This document shows, one piece after another, positions 1 to 9,054 of a stretch of 64,000 bases of DNA (the first letter of the stretch is position 1; each line of letters starts with the position of its first letter). The translations under genes and the position numbers were made by a program. Under the pieces are notes generated by a model. That model made no database searches, had not been told where the DNA came from, and saw only the letters and a program-made list of their open reading frames with translations. This DNA comes from an uncultured bacterium (GTDB lineage Bacteria; Actinomycetota; Coriobacteriia; Coriobacteriales; Coriobacteriaceae): positions 496,001 to 560,000 of the forward strand of contig CAJMQJ010000001.1 in assembly GCA_905215525.1 (NCBI GenBank). Reading direction: 5' to 3'.

Positions 1-1
1 A

Positions 2-2032
2 ATGCTCGTTGAGCTGCAGGAAATCGAGGCGACCTACCCCGACCTGGTAACGCCCGACAGCTATACTCAGCGCGTGGGCGGATACGTGAGCGAGCAGTTT
101 ACGCCGGTCACGCACATGGCACGCATGTATTCCATGGACGATGCCATGGATCTGGACGAGCTCGACGCATGGCTCCAGCGCACCGAGGATGCGCTCGGTG
201 CCGGCAGCGTCACCTATACCTGCGAGCTTAAGATCGACGGTCTGGGCGTGGCGCTTACCTACCAAAACGGCACCTTTGTGCGCGCCGCTACACGTGGCGA
301 TGGCACCACGGGCGAGGACGTGTCGCTCAACGTCCGTACCATCAAGGATGTGCCCATGCACCTGTCCGAGCCGGCGCTCGCCCACATGGGCGCCGACCGC
401 GAGCGTACCATCGAAGTGCGCGGCGAGGTCTATATGCCCAAGGGCAGCTTTGTGCGCCTGAACGACGAGGCCGATGCCGAGGGCCGCGACCCCTTCGCCA
501 ACCCGCGCAACGCCGCCGCCGGCAGCCTGCGTCAAAAGGATCCCAAGGTCACGGCGCGCCGCGATCTGGCCACCTTTATCTACGCCATCGCCGATACCGA
601 TCCGCTGCACGTCCACAGCCAGCGTGAGTTTCTGGACTGGCTGCGTAGCGCCGGCTTTAGCGTCAACCCCAACGTGGCGCGCTGCGCCACGCCGGCCGAG
701 GTCCACGAGTTCTGTGCCCAGGCGCTCGAACACCGCGGTGACCTGGACTACGACATCGACGGCGTGGTCGTAAAGGTCGACAGCTTCCAGCAGCAGCTCG
801 ACCTGGGCTTTACCGCCCGCGCACCGCGCTGGGCCATCGCCTTTAAGTTCCCGCCCGAGGAAAAGCAGACCGTCCTGCGCGAGATTCGCATCCAGGTGGG
901 CCGCACCGGTGTGCTCACACCGGTCGCCGAGTTCGACCCGGTGACGGTTGCCGGCTCCACCATCGCGCGCGCCACGCTGCACAACATCGACGAGATCCGT
1001 CGCAAAAACGTGCGCGAGGGCGACACTATCATCGTGCACAAGGCGGGCGACGTGATTCCCGAGGTCGTAGGTCCGGTGCTCGATAAACGCCCGGCCGATT
1101 CGGTCGACTGGCACATGCCCGAGGTCTGCCCCGTGTGCGGTAGCCCCGTGGTCCACGAGGATGGCGAGGTTGCCTACCGCTGCGTGTCCATCGACTGTCC
1201 CGCACAGCTCAAGGAGCGCCTGCTTCACTGGGTAAGCCGCGGCTGCATGGACGTCGACGGCCTGGGCGACGAGATCGTCGACAAGATGATCGCTGCCGGC
1301 CTGATCCACGATGTCGCGGACTTCTACCAGCTCACGGTCGACGACATCGCAGGCCTGGACACAGGGCGCGTGTACGCTAGCTCCAACAGCAAAAAGGGCG
1401 TCAAGAAGGGCGACCCCATCCCGGTGGGCCTCAAGACGGCCGAGAAAATCATCGCCGAGCTCAACAAGTCCAAGAGCCAGCCGCTCGGTCGCGTGCTGTT
1501 TGCCCTGGGCATCCGCCACGTGGGCAAGAGCGTGGGCGAGGTCATCGCCGAGCGATTCCTGTCGATTGATAAGCTCATCTTGGCGAGTGAAGAGGACATC
1601 GCCGAGTGCGAGGGCATCGGTCCCAAGATTGCGGCGAGCGTCAAGCAGTTCCTGGCCGTGCCCGAAAACCTTGCCGTGCTGGAGCGTTTGCGCCAGGCGG
1701 GTCTGTCGCTCGAGGTCGACTTGGGCGCCGCGCATGCACAAGCCGCAGCCGACGCGGGCGTGGCGGGCGAGCTCGCCGATGCACAACCGCTCGCGGGTCT
1801 GACCTTCGTGCTCACCGGCACGCTCGTCAACCGCACCCGCGACGAGGCAGGCGCGGCGCTCAAGGTGCTCGGCGCCAAGGTCTCGGGCAGCGTGTCCAAG
1901 AAGACGAGCTATCTGGTTGCCGGCCCCAAAGCGGGCTCCAAGCTCACCAAAGCCGAGCAGCTGGGCGTACCCGTGCTGGACGAGGACGCCCTCGAGCAGA
2001 TCCTGGCGACTGGTCAGGTGCCGGAGGCTTAA
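2..2032 (+). CDS. ligA: NAD-dependent DNA ligase LigA (5' end outside window)
   Basis: Seals nicks in duplex DNA during replication and repair using NAD+. The reading frame is open from the window edge; the visible 676 residues begin inside the N-terminal Ia/adenylation region, so the start is missing. The adenylation motif KIDG is present, with the catalytic Lys at codon 230-232. It is followed by the OB fold, a four-Cys zinc finger (CPVCG and CVSIDC, about 1127-1205), helix-hairpin-helix repeats (about 1480-1730) and a C-terminal BRCT domain (about 1785-2029). The family is usually 660-720 residues, so only a few dozen residues are lost. It is followed directly by a strong terminator and faces a convergent MATE gene. 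Confidence 0.97.
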   Translation: MLVELQEIEATYPDLVTPDSYTQRVGGYVSEQFTPVTHMARMYSMDDAMDLDELDAWLQRTEDALGAGSVTYTCELKIDGLGVALTYQNGTFVRAATRGDGTTGEDVSLNVRTIKDVPMHLSEPALAHMGADRERTIEVRGEVYMPKGSFVRLNDEADAEGRDPFANPRNAAAGSLRQKDPKVTARRDLATFIYAIADTDPLHVHSQREFLDWLRSAGFSVNPNVARCATPAEVHEFCAQALEHRGDLDYDIDGVVVKVDSFQQQLDLGFTARAPRWAIAFKFPPEEKQTVLREIRIQVGRTGVLTPVAEFDPVTVAGSTIARATLHNIDEIRRKNVREGDTIIVHKAGDVIPEVVGPVLDKRPADSVDWHMPEVCPVCGSPVVHEDGEVAYRCVSIDCPAQLKERLLHWVSRGCMDVDGLGDEIVDKMIAAGLIHDVADFYQLTVDDIAGLDTGRVYASSNSKKGVKKGDPIPVGLKTAEKIIAELNKSKSQPLGRVLFALGIRHVGKSVGEVIAERFLSIDKLILASEEDIAECEGIGPKIAASVKQFLAVPENLAVLERLRQAGLSLEVDLGAAHAQAAADAGVAGELADAQPLAGLTFVLTGTLVNRTRDEAGAALKVLGAKVSGSVSKKTSYLVAGPKAGSKLTKAEQLGVPVLDEDALEQILATGQVPEA

Positions 2033-2051
2033 GGCGTCGATAACCAAATTG

Positions 2052-2091
2052 AAGAACCGCCCGGAAGCACGATGCCTTCCGGGCGGTTCTT
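2052..2091 (+). terminator. Intrinsic terminator after ligA
   Basis: A perfect 16-bp stem (2052-2067 with 2076-2091) with an 8-nt loop, ending in TTCTT. The stem starts with AAGAA on the other strand, so it could also stop the convergent MATE transcript. Confidence 0.85.
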
Positions 2092-2187
2092 ACTTTGCTG
2101 GGGCAACCGGCACCGTGATCTGCGTCACGTAGGTTGCCGGGTCGTCGCTGATGATGTCATCGATCAGGGCAATCTCGCGTTGCCCCG

Positions 2188-3534
2188 CTACGCCACCAAC
2201 TTGTCAAAAGCCCCGCGGCGGTTGAGTACGGTAAATGCAATCACGCAAATGACCGCCGACAGAATGGACCCGCACGGCGAAGCGATGCCCATGGGAAACA
2301 ACGTATCGGAATAGGCGTTCGACAGCAGCCACGCGCCCGGCACGCGAATGAGCGCCACCGCCAGCACGTTGTGCGCAAAGCCGATGTAGCTCTTGCCGTA
2401 TGCAGCGAAAAAGCCGCTAAAGCAAATGTGGATGCCGGCAAAAATCGCGTCGAAAATGTAGCTGCGCATATAGCCGGTGCCGGCGGCGACTACTGCAGCG
2501 TCCTTGGCAAAAAAGCCGATAAACGCCGGCGCCACCAGCCACATCAGCACCGTGATCAGGCAGCCGTACACTACCGAGATCGTCATGGCGTCCTTGAGCA
2601 CCTGACGCGCGCGGTCGCCCTTGCCCGCGCCGGCGTTTTGCGCCGTGAGTGCGCTGACGGTGGCGCCCATGGAACTCGGCACAATGAATAAAAAGCTGAT
2701 CATCTTCTCGACCAGGCCCACGGCGGCGGCGTCGACGAGCCCTCGGTGGTTGGCGATGACGGTGATAAACATAAACGCCACCTGGATGCAGCCGTCCTGT
2801 ACGGCCACGGGCACGCCGATCTTAAGAATGCTGCCGAGCACCTCGGGCTGGGGACGCAGGTCGCTGCGCTTAACGTGAATGTTCGTGCGGCGGCTCTTGA
2901 GCCACACGAGCGCAAGGGCAACGCTTGCCGTCTGGGCGGTTACCGTGCCGAGTGCCGCGCCTACGGGACCGAGTCCCATGTGGCCGATAAACAGAAAATC
3001 GAGTGCGATGTTGATGATGCATGCCACGCCGATCACGTACATGGGCGAGCGCGAATCGCCCAGGCCGCGAAAGATGGCCGAGAGGATGTTGTATGCGGCG
3101 ATAAACGGAATGCCGACAAAGCAGATGCGCAGGTAGGCGGCAGTGCCTTCGACCGCTTCGACTGGCGTGCCAATGAGTGCCACGATCTGCGGGCACAGTG
3201 CGAGCAGGACAGCGGCCAGCACCACCGAGACGCCCATAAAGAGCGTGATGGTGTTGCCGATGGCAGCCTCGGCGCGGTCAAAGCGGCGCGAACCCACGGC
3301 GTGGCCGACGATGACCGTCGTTCCCATGGCCAGGCCCACAAGCGCCACGGTAATGATATAGAGCGTCTGCGCGCCATTGCCCACGGCGGTGATGCCGGCA
3401 GCGCCGCTAAACTGCCCCATCATGTACAGATCGGCCATGCCGTAGAGCATCTGCAAAAAGTACGAGAGCATATAGGGCAGGGCAAAGACCGCGATGGTCT
3501 TGAGGACATTGCCGCGTGTGAGGTCGTGTTCCAT
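2188..3534 (-). CDS. MATE family multidrug/Na+ efflux transporter
   Basis: 448 residues with about twelve hydrophobic segments, the size and shape of the MATE (NorM/DinF) family, which exports cationic drugs or metabolites in exchange for Na+ or H+. The N-terminus (start MEHDLTRGNVLKTIAVFALP) and the internal repeat of two six-helix halves are typical of the Gram-positive MATE branch. The gene runs toward ligA. Its upstream region holds a dyad next to a -35-like hexamer (3585-3605), so expression may be controlled by a dedicated repressor or MerR-type activator encoded elsewhere. The substrate cannot be told from sequence. Confidence 0.93.
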   Translation of the reverse strand: MEHDLTRGNVLKTIAVFALPYMLSYFLQMLYGMADLYMMGQFSGAAGITAVGNGAQTLYIITVALVGLAMGTTVIVGHAVGSRRFDRAEAAIGNTITLFMGVSVVLAAVLLALCPQIVALIGTPVEAVEGTAAYLRICFVGIPFIAAYNILSAIFRGLGDSRSPMYVIGVACIINIALDFLFIGHMGLGPVGAALGTVTAQTASVALALVWLKSRRTNIHVKRSDLRPQPEVLGSILKIGVPVAVQDGCIQVAFMFITVIANHRGLVDAAAVGLVEKMISFLFIVPSSMGATVSALTAQNAGAGKGDRARQVLKDAMTISVVYGCLITVLMWLVAPAFIGFFAKDAAVVAAGTGYMRSYIFDAIFAGIHICFSGFFAAYGKSYIGFAHNVLAVALIRVPGAWLLSNAYSDTLFPMGIASPCGSILSAVICVIAFTVLNRRGAFDKLVA

Positions 3535-3584
3535 GGGCGGGGCTTTCTGGCTGGGTTTGTTTACGTACCAGTGTAGTGAAAACC

Positions 3585-3605
3585 CTACAACGATTGTAGA
3601 GTCAA
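3585..3605 (-). promoter_or_regulatory. Candidate operator/promoter of the MATE gene
   Basis: A 15-nt perfect palindrome CTACAACGATTGTAG (3585-3599) directly adjoins TTGACT on the minus strand (3600-3605). A dyad filling the spacer after a -35 box is the arrangement used by MerR-type regulators. CTACA/TGTAG half sites also resemble BlaI/CopY operators. No convincing -10 was found at 17 bp; a TTCACT lies at a 19-bp spacing. Confidence 0.45.
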
Positions 3606-3684
3606 GGTTTGTGCTGGCATCGGGGTGAAAAAGTCACGCTCCGAGCACAATGCTTTGACCTCTTCGTGCCCCTCACCTCGCCTC

Positions 3685-3749
3685 AAACCATCACAACATT
3701 CGACGTTTTTTGCCAAAAACGGGAAAAGCATCGAATGTTGTGATGGTTT
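3685..3749. repeat. 65-bp palindromic repeat, copy 1
   Basis: Begins AAACCATCACAACATTCG and ends with its exact reverse complement, with a T-rich/A-rich centre that also partly pairs. It is the same family as 4927-4990, 9055-9119 and 20092-20156. This copy has the same orientation as copy 2, and the pair brackets the gene at 3851-4888. The 3535-3850 gap holds only this repeat and the MATE operator. Confidence 0.9.
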
Positions 3750-3850
3750 TTCTACCACTCGACCGGGTGGAATCGCTTTCTTGCGCACGAAGGTGTGCGG
3801 ACCCGTGGGCAGGGGAATAAGGTTGGTTATCCGACTCCATTGGAGGGCTC

Positions 3851-4888
3851 ATGGACCTGCCGATCGTCCTGTCCCATAAGACTGCCTGGCTGTACCACAA
3901 CGTGGCGCGCCCGTCCGAGCCGCTCTCGCGAGCAAGCAGTCTATACGATGAGGACTCGCTTGCTAACGAGGCGGAGCCGACCGCGAGCCTGCCCAAATTG
4001 GGACTCGATGCCAAGGGGCTGAGGGCTTCGACGGCAGTTGGGATCGCTACTGACTATCTGGTTTCGCTTGGTATTCCACGAGAAGAGCTCAATCATATCG
4101 ATACGCTCGTCAACTTCGATTTTGAGCGCTCGACGCCGGCTGGATTTAGGTGCCATGTGTTTGGGGCGCCGGTACCTCCAGGGCATCTTATCGAGGTGGC
4201 AGAGGGCCTTCTGGTGGTTGATGAGGTCATGTGCTTTGTCCAGGCGGGTTCGTGGATGAGCGAGCCCGAGCAGTTGGAATATGGCTACGAAATCTGTGCC
4301 CGATACCATCTGAATCATCTGTCGACAGGCGATTATATCGAGATGGGGCAGAGGTATACCGTTGCCGACTTGATTGCCTATTGCAATGAGAACCGATCTC
4401 GTCAGGGGGCCATACGCGCGGCCGCCGTGCTCAAGCGCGTGCACGATGGCGCGCGATCGCCCATGGAGACGGCTACCACAATCATGGTCGTAGCAAAACG
4501 TTCCCAGGGCGGGCTAGGATACGTCAAGGTTGAGCTCAACCATCGGGTCGATGTTCCCAACGAGTTCAAGTATCTCGCAAAGGCCGGGTTTTTCGAGATC
4601 GACGTATATGCGCCTGCGAGCGGTACGGGGATTGAATACAACGGTTCGGACCATCTTGATAAACAGCGCAGCGCGTCGGATGCGGAGCGCATGACCGTGC
4701 TGAGCGCGCTGGGCTTTAGGATGATCGTCCTCACCGGGACTCAGTTTGCCCATCAGCTGCAATTGCACCGGGCGATGAACGCCATTGCGCTCGCTATGGG
4801 CCTCAAGTGCGACCGAAGCGAAGCGTTCCAAAAGCGGCAGAACGACCTTCGAGAATTCGTGATTCGCCACTGGGACGGCGGCCTCTAG
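3851..4888 (+). CDS. Unknown protein with nuclease-like C-terminal domain
   Basis: 345 residues; start ATG preceded by TGGAGGG at 3841-3847. No signal peptide or membrane segment is seen. The C-terminal third reads like a PD-(D/E)XK fold: EIDVYAP followed by GIEYNGSDH and then, after an alpha region, LSALGFRMIVLTGTQF. This matches the layout D...ExY...helix...GWRV-type strand of DUF559/Vsr-like proteins and of some AbiEi-related proteins. The catalytic Lys is not clear, so activity is uncertain. The middle contains a helical region (residues about 165-200). The gene stands alone, flanked by two direct copies of the 65-bp repeat, and has no obvious operon partner. Function is unknown; a defence or cassette role is only a guess. 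Confidence 0.6.
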   Translation: MDLPIVLSHKTAWLYHNVARPSEPLSRASSLYDEDSLANEAEPTASLPKLGLDAKGLRASTAVGIATDYLVSLGIPREELNHIDTLVNFDFERSTPAGFRCHVFGAPVPPGHLIEVAEGLLVVDEVMCFVQAGSWMSEPEQLEYGYEICARYHLNHLSTGDYIEMGQRYTVADLIAYCNENRSRQGAIRAAAVLKRVHDGARSPMETATTIMVVAKRSQGGLGYVKVELNHRVDVPNEFKYLAKAGFFEIDVYAPASGTGIEYNGSDHLDKQRSASDAERMTVLSALGFRMIVLTGTQFAHQLQLHRAMNAIALAMGLKCDRSEAFQKRQNDLREFVIRHWDGGL

Positions 4889-4926
4889 GGGCGCTTTGGT
4901 CTTTCTACGGGGTGCCGTGGGCAGGC

Positions 4927-4990
4927 AAACCATCACAACATTCGACGTTTTTTGCCAAAAACGGGAAAAGCATCGAATGTTGTGATGGTC
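4927..4990. repeat. 65-bp palindromic repeat, copy 2
   Basis: Nearly identical over its length to copy 1 (3685-3749), including the same asymmetric centre GACGTTTTTTGCC. It differs only at the last bases, where ATGGTC replaces ATGGTTT. It lies 38 bp after the stop of the unknown gene and upstream of moaA. Confidence 0.9.
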
Positions 4991-5123
4991 TGTGTGTTGA
5001 GGATGGGCTTGGGAAGTCCGTTTTGCTCGAAGCGACCTGTCCTGTCGTACGGGTGTCGGCATGATTCTCTCGTGGGGTATTATGTTTTCCGAAGAATAAA
5101 ACGCCGCGTGAGGGGAGGGCTGC

Positions 5124-6179
5124 GTGGACGGGCACGTGCAACATGACGGCTTTGGCCGCGATATCAACTACCTGCGCATTGCCGTTACCGACAAGTGCAA
5201 TTTCCGCTGCATTTACTGCATGCCGGCCGATGGCGTGGCGCCCCGTGCACACGACGAGCTACTCAGCGCCGAGGAAATCGCCCGCTTTGTGCGCTTGGTG
5301 GCGGGGGAGGGCATTCGCCGCGTACGCCTGACGGGCGGCGAGCCGCTGGTCAGCCGCCGTATCATCCCGCTCATTCGCGACATCCGCGCGATTCCGCGGA
5401 TCGAGGACATCTCGCTCACCACCAACGGAGCCCTGCTGCCCAAGCTGGCGCCGCAGCTCAAGGACGCGGGGCTTAACCGCGTCAACATTTCGCTCGACAC
5501 GCTCGACCCTACGCTCTTTGGAAAGATCACGCGCCTGGGTCGACTCGAGCAGACCATGGCTGGCATCGACGCGGCGCTGGCTTGGGGCTTTGAGCCCGTT
5601 AAGGTCAACTGCGTTGTTGTGCGCCGGCTCAACCAGGATGTGGCGGCCCTCGCACGACTGACCGTCGACCGCCCCATCCACCTGCGCTTTATCGAATACA
5701 TGCCCATCGGCGACGAGCGCACGAGCTCGCATTGCGCCGTGGACCCTCACGCACCCACGCTCAACCCCGAGTTGTGGGATGCGAGCGACAGCGTGCCGAG
5801 CGACGAGCTGCGGGCGCGCGTCAATGCCGGGGCCGCCGCGATGGGTCTGGGCGAGCTCGAACCGCTTGACATCACCGACGCTCCTGCCGGCGCGGGCCCC
5901 GCGCGCTATTGGCGCTTTCCGGGCGCGGCGGGAACGGTCGGCTTCATCAGCGCCATGTCCAACCATTTTTGCGCGAGCTGCAACCGCCTGCGCCTGACGG
6001 CCGATGGCAACGTGCGTCCGTGCCTGTTCAGCGATGCCGAGTATTCGGTGCGTGAGGCGCTTCGCCGTGGTGATGATATGCAGGTACTTTCGATTTGGCG
6101 CGATGCCGTGGCCCACAAACCGCAGGAACACGCGATAATTGAGGGCACGCAACGATTTATGTCCCAAATCGGAGGATGA
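5124..6179 (+). CDS. moaA: GTP 3',8-cyclase MoaA (radical SAM)
   Basis: Catalyses the radical-SAM rearrangement of GTP to 3',8-cH2GTP, the first step of molybdenum cofactor synthesis. The GTG start at 5124 is chosen for the strong AGGGGAGGG just upstream. The N-terminal cluster motif CNFRCIYC gives Cys25, Cys29 and Cys32. The C-terminal cluster FCASCNRLRL...CLF gives Cys283, Cys286 and about Cys300. The protein ends in Gly-Gly, as functional MoaA proteins do. Length (351) is slightly above the usual 330. It lies 4 bp upstream of the moaC-mobB fusion, so the two are almost certainly one transcript. Confidence 0.96.
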   Translation: MDGHVQHDGFGRDINYLRIAVTDKCNFRCIYCMPADGVAPRAHDELLSAEEIARFVRLVAGEGIRRVRLTGGEPLVSRRIIPLIRDIRAIPRIEDISLTTNGALLPKLAPQLKDAGLNRVNISLDTLDPTLFGKITRLGRLEQTMAGIDAALAWGFEPVKVNCVVVRRLNQDVAALARLTVDRPIHLRFIEYMPIGDERTSSHCAVDPHAPTLNPELWDASDSVPSDELRARVNAGAAAMGLGELEPLDITDAPAGAGPARYWRFPGAAGTVGFISAMSNHFCASCNRLRLTADGNVRPCLFSDAEYSVREALRRGDDMQVLSIWRDAVAHKPQEHAIIEGTQRFMSQIGG

Positions 6180-6183
6180 TCAT

Positions 6184-7485
6184 ATGGCCAAGAGCAGGTA
6201 CGCCGATGCCACCAAGGCCGCTCGCAGGGCCGCGATGTCTGCCCACAAAGTCACGGCTGCGACGAATGCTGGCAGCGCCGACGCGTCCGTGCAGCCGACT
6301 GCCAGTGCTGCCACCGAGCTCGTCCGTGACGCCCGTCGCGACGAGCTGACGCACGTGGACGCCAAGGGCGAGGTGCGCATGGTCGACGTGTCCGACAAGG
6401 CCGAGACCCATCGCATCGCCATCGCCGAGGGCACCATCCTCATGCACCCCGAGACGCAGGCCATGGTGCTGCAGGACCGCGCCAAAAAGGGCGACGTGCT
6501 TGCCTGCGCACGTGTGGCGGGCATTATGGCCATCAAACGCACGAGCGACATCATCCCCATGTGCCATCCGTTGCTCATTACCAAGAGCAAGTGCGACATT
6601 GCGCCCATCGCTCCGGCGGGGACGCCGGCCGAGGACGTGCCCGAGGGCTGGGCGCCGGCGCGCGCAGACGGGCAAGTTGGCTTTCACGTACTGGTTACGG
6701 CTGGCGTGACGGGCAAGACGGGTATCGAGATGGAGGCTCTGACCGGCGCGAGTGCCGCGTGCTTAACGATCTATGACATGTGCAAGGCCGTCGATCGTGG
6801 CATGGAGATCGTCGACGTTCGCCTGCTGCACAAGGAAGGCGGCCGCTCGGGTGTGTGGGACCGCGCCGAGCGCCAGGCCGCTGCTGTTGAGGCTGTGGGG
6901 GCCGCGGGCGACGCACCCGCGAGCGCACCCGTCGCCGTCGCACCCGCAGCTCCCACTCCAGCCGTCCCTGCGATCGCGTTTATCGGCTACCAAAACTCGG
7001 GCAAGACCACGCTCGTCGAGAAGGTTATCGCCGAGCTCACCCGCCGCGGCCTGCGCGTGGGCTCGCTCAAGCATCATGGGCATCACGGCTTTGATATCGA
7101 TGTGCCCGCTAAGGACACCTGGCGCCATCACCAGGCCGGATCCAAGCACGTGGGCCTCATCTGCGCCACGCGCTGGGCGGAGTACGCCGACACGCGCGAG
7201 GAGGACGAGATGCCCGCGCGCGAGCTGCTGTCGCGCTACAACGATGTCGACGTGGTGATCATCGAGGGCTACAAGACCGAGGGCTTCGACAACATCGTGG
7301 TCGCGCGATCGGGTGTCGACCGTCTGCGTGGCAAGAGCTCGCTCGACCTGGTCGACGGTCACACGCTGGCCCTTGCCTGCAACGAAGCCCTGGCGCGTCA
7401 GGCCTTCGACGCCGGCTTCGCGACCCGAGCCATCAACATCAACGACGCCCGAGCCATCTGCGATCTTATCCAAGATCACCTTTAA
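6184..7485 (+). CDS. moaC: MoaC-MobB fusion (cPMP synthase + molybdopterin-guanine GTP-binding protein)
   Basis: 433 residues from the ATG at 6184, which follows GGAGGATGATCAT; an upstream in-frame ATG at 6139 lies inside moaA and is less likely. Residues about 40-215 are MoaC, which converts 3',8-cH2GTP to cyclic pyranopterin monophosphate: MCHPLL, LTGASAACLTIYDMCK and LLHKEGGRSG are all present. An Ala/Pro-rich linker (about 235-260) leads to a MobB domain with P-loop GYQNSGKTT (268-276), which in other bacteria helps MobA attach GMP to the cofactor. The fusion joins an early and a late step of one pathway in a single chain. Other Moco genes (moaB/mogA, moeA, moaD/E, mobA) are not in the window. 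Confidence 0.95.
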   Translation: MAKSRYADATKAARRAAMSAHKVTAATNAGSADASVQPTASAATELVRDARRDELTHVDAKGEVRMVDVSDKAETHRIAIAEGTILMHPETQAMVLQDRAKKGDVLACARVAGIMAIKRTSDIIPMCHPLLITKSKCDIAPIAPAGTPAEDVPEGWAPARADGQVGFHVLVTAGVTGKTGIEMEALTGASAACLTIYDMCKAVDRGMEIVDVRLLHKEGGRSGVWDRAERQAAAVEAVGAAGDAPASAPVAVAPAAPTPAVPAIAFIGYQNSGKTTLVEKVIAELTRRGLRVGSLKHHGHHGFDIDVPAKDTWRHHQAGSKHVGLICATRWAEYADTREEDEMPARELLSRYNDVDVVIIEGYKTEGFDNIVVARSGVDRLRGKSSLDLVDGHTLALACNEALARQAFDAGFATRAININDARAICDLIQDHL

Positions 7486-7508
7486 GGGCCGGCTCGCTGC
7501 GCTGCCAT

Positions 7509-7545
7509 AACCTGCCAAAAAGGGACAGGTTTGTTTTGGCAGGTT
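7509..7545. repeat. GGGNCAGG-centred hairpin repeat, copy 1
   Basis: 12-bp arms AACCTGCCAAAA / TTTTGGCAGGTT around AGGGACAGGTTTG. It lies 23 bp after moaC-mobB and may serve as its terminator. It is the same design as 7567, 9150, 10111, 20048, 48267 and 55610, but with a different arm sequence. Confidence 0.8.
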
Positions 7546-7566
7546 TTATCTGGGCAAACGTCATTT

Positions 7567-7599
7567 CCACCACAAAGGGGCCAGGCACCTTTGTGGTGG
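7567..7599. repeat. GGGNCAGG-centred hairpin repeat, copy 2
   Basis: Perfect 11-bp arms CCACCACAAAG / CTTTGTGGTGG around GGGCCAGGCAC. The remainder of the 7600-7773 gap is a plain leader for the MFS gene, with a short GC hairpin near 7721-7743. Confidence 0.85.
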
Positions 7600-7773
7600 A
7601 TTTTGCTTTAGTAGATGTGTGGGACATGCCTTACAATCTACCAAGTAGTTCATGACGGGCGAAAAACGGAGAAAAGGGGCTCGATGCGTCCTTAATGTTT
7701 CATGTGGATAGATTGATTTGACAGACGGTGGCGAATGCCCGCCGTCCGCATTCGTACGAAACAAGGAGTCTCC

Positions 7774-9054
7774 ATGCTCGCCTCTCTTTTCTCAAAGTCT
7801 CAATCATCGCTGTCCGTGCAGGCCAAGCGCCTGGTGGCAATGCGCTTTCTCATCTACACCGGCTTTCAGACCAGCTACTTTATCGGCGTCATCGGAACGC
7901 TCACCTATGCGGATGACGCTTCGGTCGTCGCGACATCGCTGGCCGTCCTGTTCATGAACGTTTTCGTGATCCTGGGATCCTTTGCGGGCGGCGCGGCGCT
8001 CGACGCCTGGGGCCCGCGCCGTCATTTCTTGCTGAGCATCATCGGCGCTCTCGCAACTGGCACGGCAATCATCGCCTTTGGTAGCGCGACCGGCGTCGTC
8101 CTGCTCGGCGCGGTGTTTCTGGGCTTTGTGATGGGATTCGCCCAGCCCATCGCCACGTCCTATCCGGCCTACCTCACCGACGATCCTGTCGAGCTCAAAG
8201 ACATCAACTCCGCCATCGCCATGTTTTCAAACGTGAGTATCATCGTTGGCCCCACGCTGGGCGGCTTTGTCGCGGCGGCTGCGTCGTCGCGCGCGGTGTT
8301 CGTGCTCATGATGCTCTTTACCGTGCTGGCGCTCGTCGCCGGTTGGGGCTTTAGGCCGCAGACCAGCCATGTCGCCGGGGATGCGGATGCCGATTCGGCA
8401 GAGGAAGGGGAGCGTGCGGGACAAAGCTCCAACCCCAGCACGTCCTCCCGCGTCACCTTCGCAGCCAGCGTCAAGACGGTCTTCACCAACAGCGTCCTCG
8501 CGCTACTTTTCTGCATCATTTTTCTTTCGAACTTTGGCTACGGAGCCTTCGATCCGCTGGAGTCGTTCTTCTACCGCGATGTCCTGCATGTCGGTGTTGA
8601 GTGGATGGGCTGGCTCTCGTCGGCCAGCGGTGTGGGCGCGGTGCTGGGCGCCGTCCTCGCGCTCCGTTTGCCGCCGCACCTGGTCAACCTTAAAACGCTG
8701 CTCGCGGCGCTTATGTCCGTGGGCCTGGGAAGTTTGCTCTATGTGGGGACGCCGTACGTGGGCGTAGCCCTTGTCGGCCAGATTGCCCTAGGCGTGGCCT
8801 GGGGCGTCGTCAACCCGCTCCACAACACGATCGTGCAAACGACGGCCCCGCTCGAGCAGCTCGGTCGCGTCAACTCGGTCATGGGCTTTGGCAACATGTT
8901 TGCCGGCGTAGCCCCGCTGGCGATTGCCCCCTGGCTGGCGGCGACGTTTGGCGTGCAGCAGACGCTCGTTGGTGCGGGCATGGTCGTGACGACGGTTCCC
9001 GCGGCGCTGCTGCTGTTTGGACGCAATCACTTGGATCGTGCCGCAAAGCAGTAA
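7774..9054 (+). CDS. Major facilitator superfamily transporter
   Basis: 426 residues with two blocks of six hydrophobic segments separated by a charged central loop (about residues 205-240, rich in Asp, Glu and Ser). The loop between helices 2 and 3 carries GGAALDAWGPRR, a variant of MFS motif A (GxLaDrxGrr). This fits a drug-efflux or solute exporter of the DHA/MFS_1 type; the substrate is not identifiable. The start ATG at 7774 follows AAGGAGTCTCC, which is preferred over an in-frame ATG 13 codons upstream that lacks a ribosome site. A 65-bp palindromic repeat begins at the base after the stop codon. Confidence 0.9.
   Translation: MLASLFSKSQSSLSVQAKRLVAMRFLIYTGFQTSYFIGVIGTLTYADDASVVATSLAVLFMNVFVILGSFAGGAALDAWGPRRHFLLSIIGALATGTAIIAFGSATGVVLLGAVFLGFVMGFAQPIATSYPAYLTDDPVELKDINSAIAMFSNVSIIVGPTLGGFVAAAASSRAVFVLMMLFTVLALVAGWGFRPQTSHVAGDADADSAEEGERAGQSSNPSTSSRVTFAASVKTVFTNSVLALLFCIIFLSNFGYGAFDPLESFFYRDVLHVGVEWMGWLSSASGVGAVLGAVLALRLPPHLVNLKTLLAALMSVGLGSLLYVGTPYVGVALVGQIALGVAWGVVNPLHNTIVQTTAPLEQLGRVNSVMGFGNMFAGVAPLAIAPWLAATFGVQQTLVGAGMVVTTVPAALLLFGRNHLDRAAKQ

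Noticed and set aside
3585..3879. Short frames over the MATE promoter and palindromic repeat 1
   Set aside because: They translate the 65-bp repeat and the operator on both strands.
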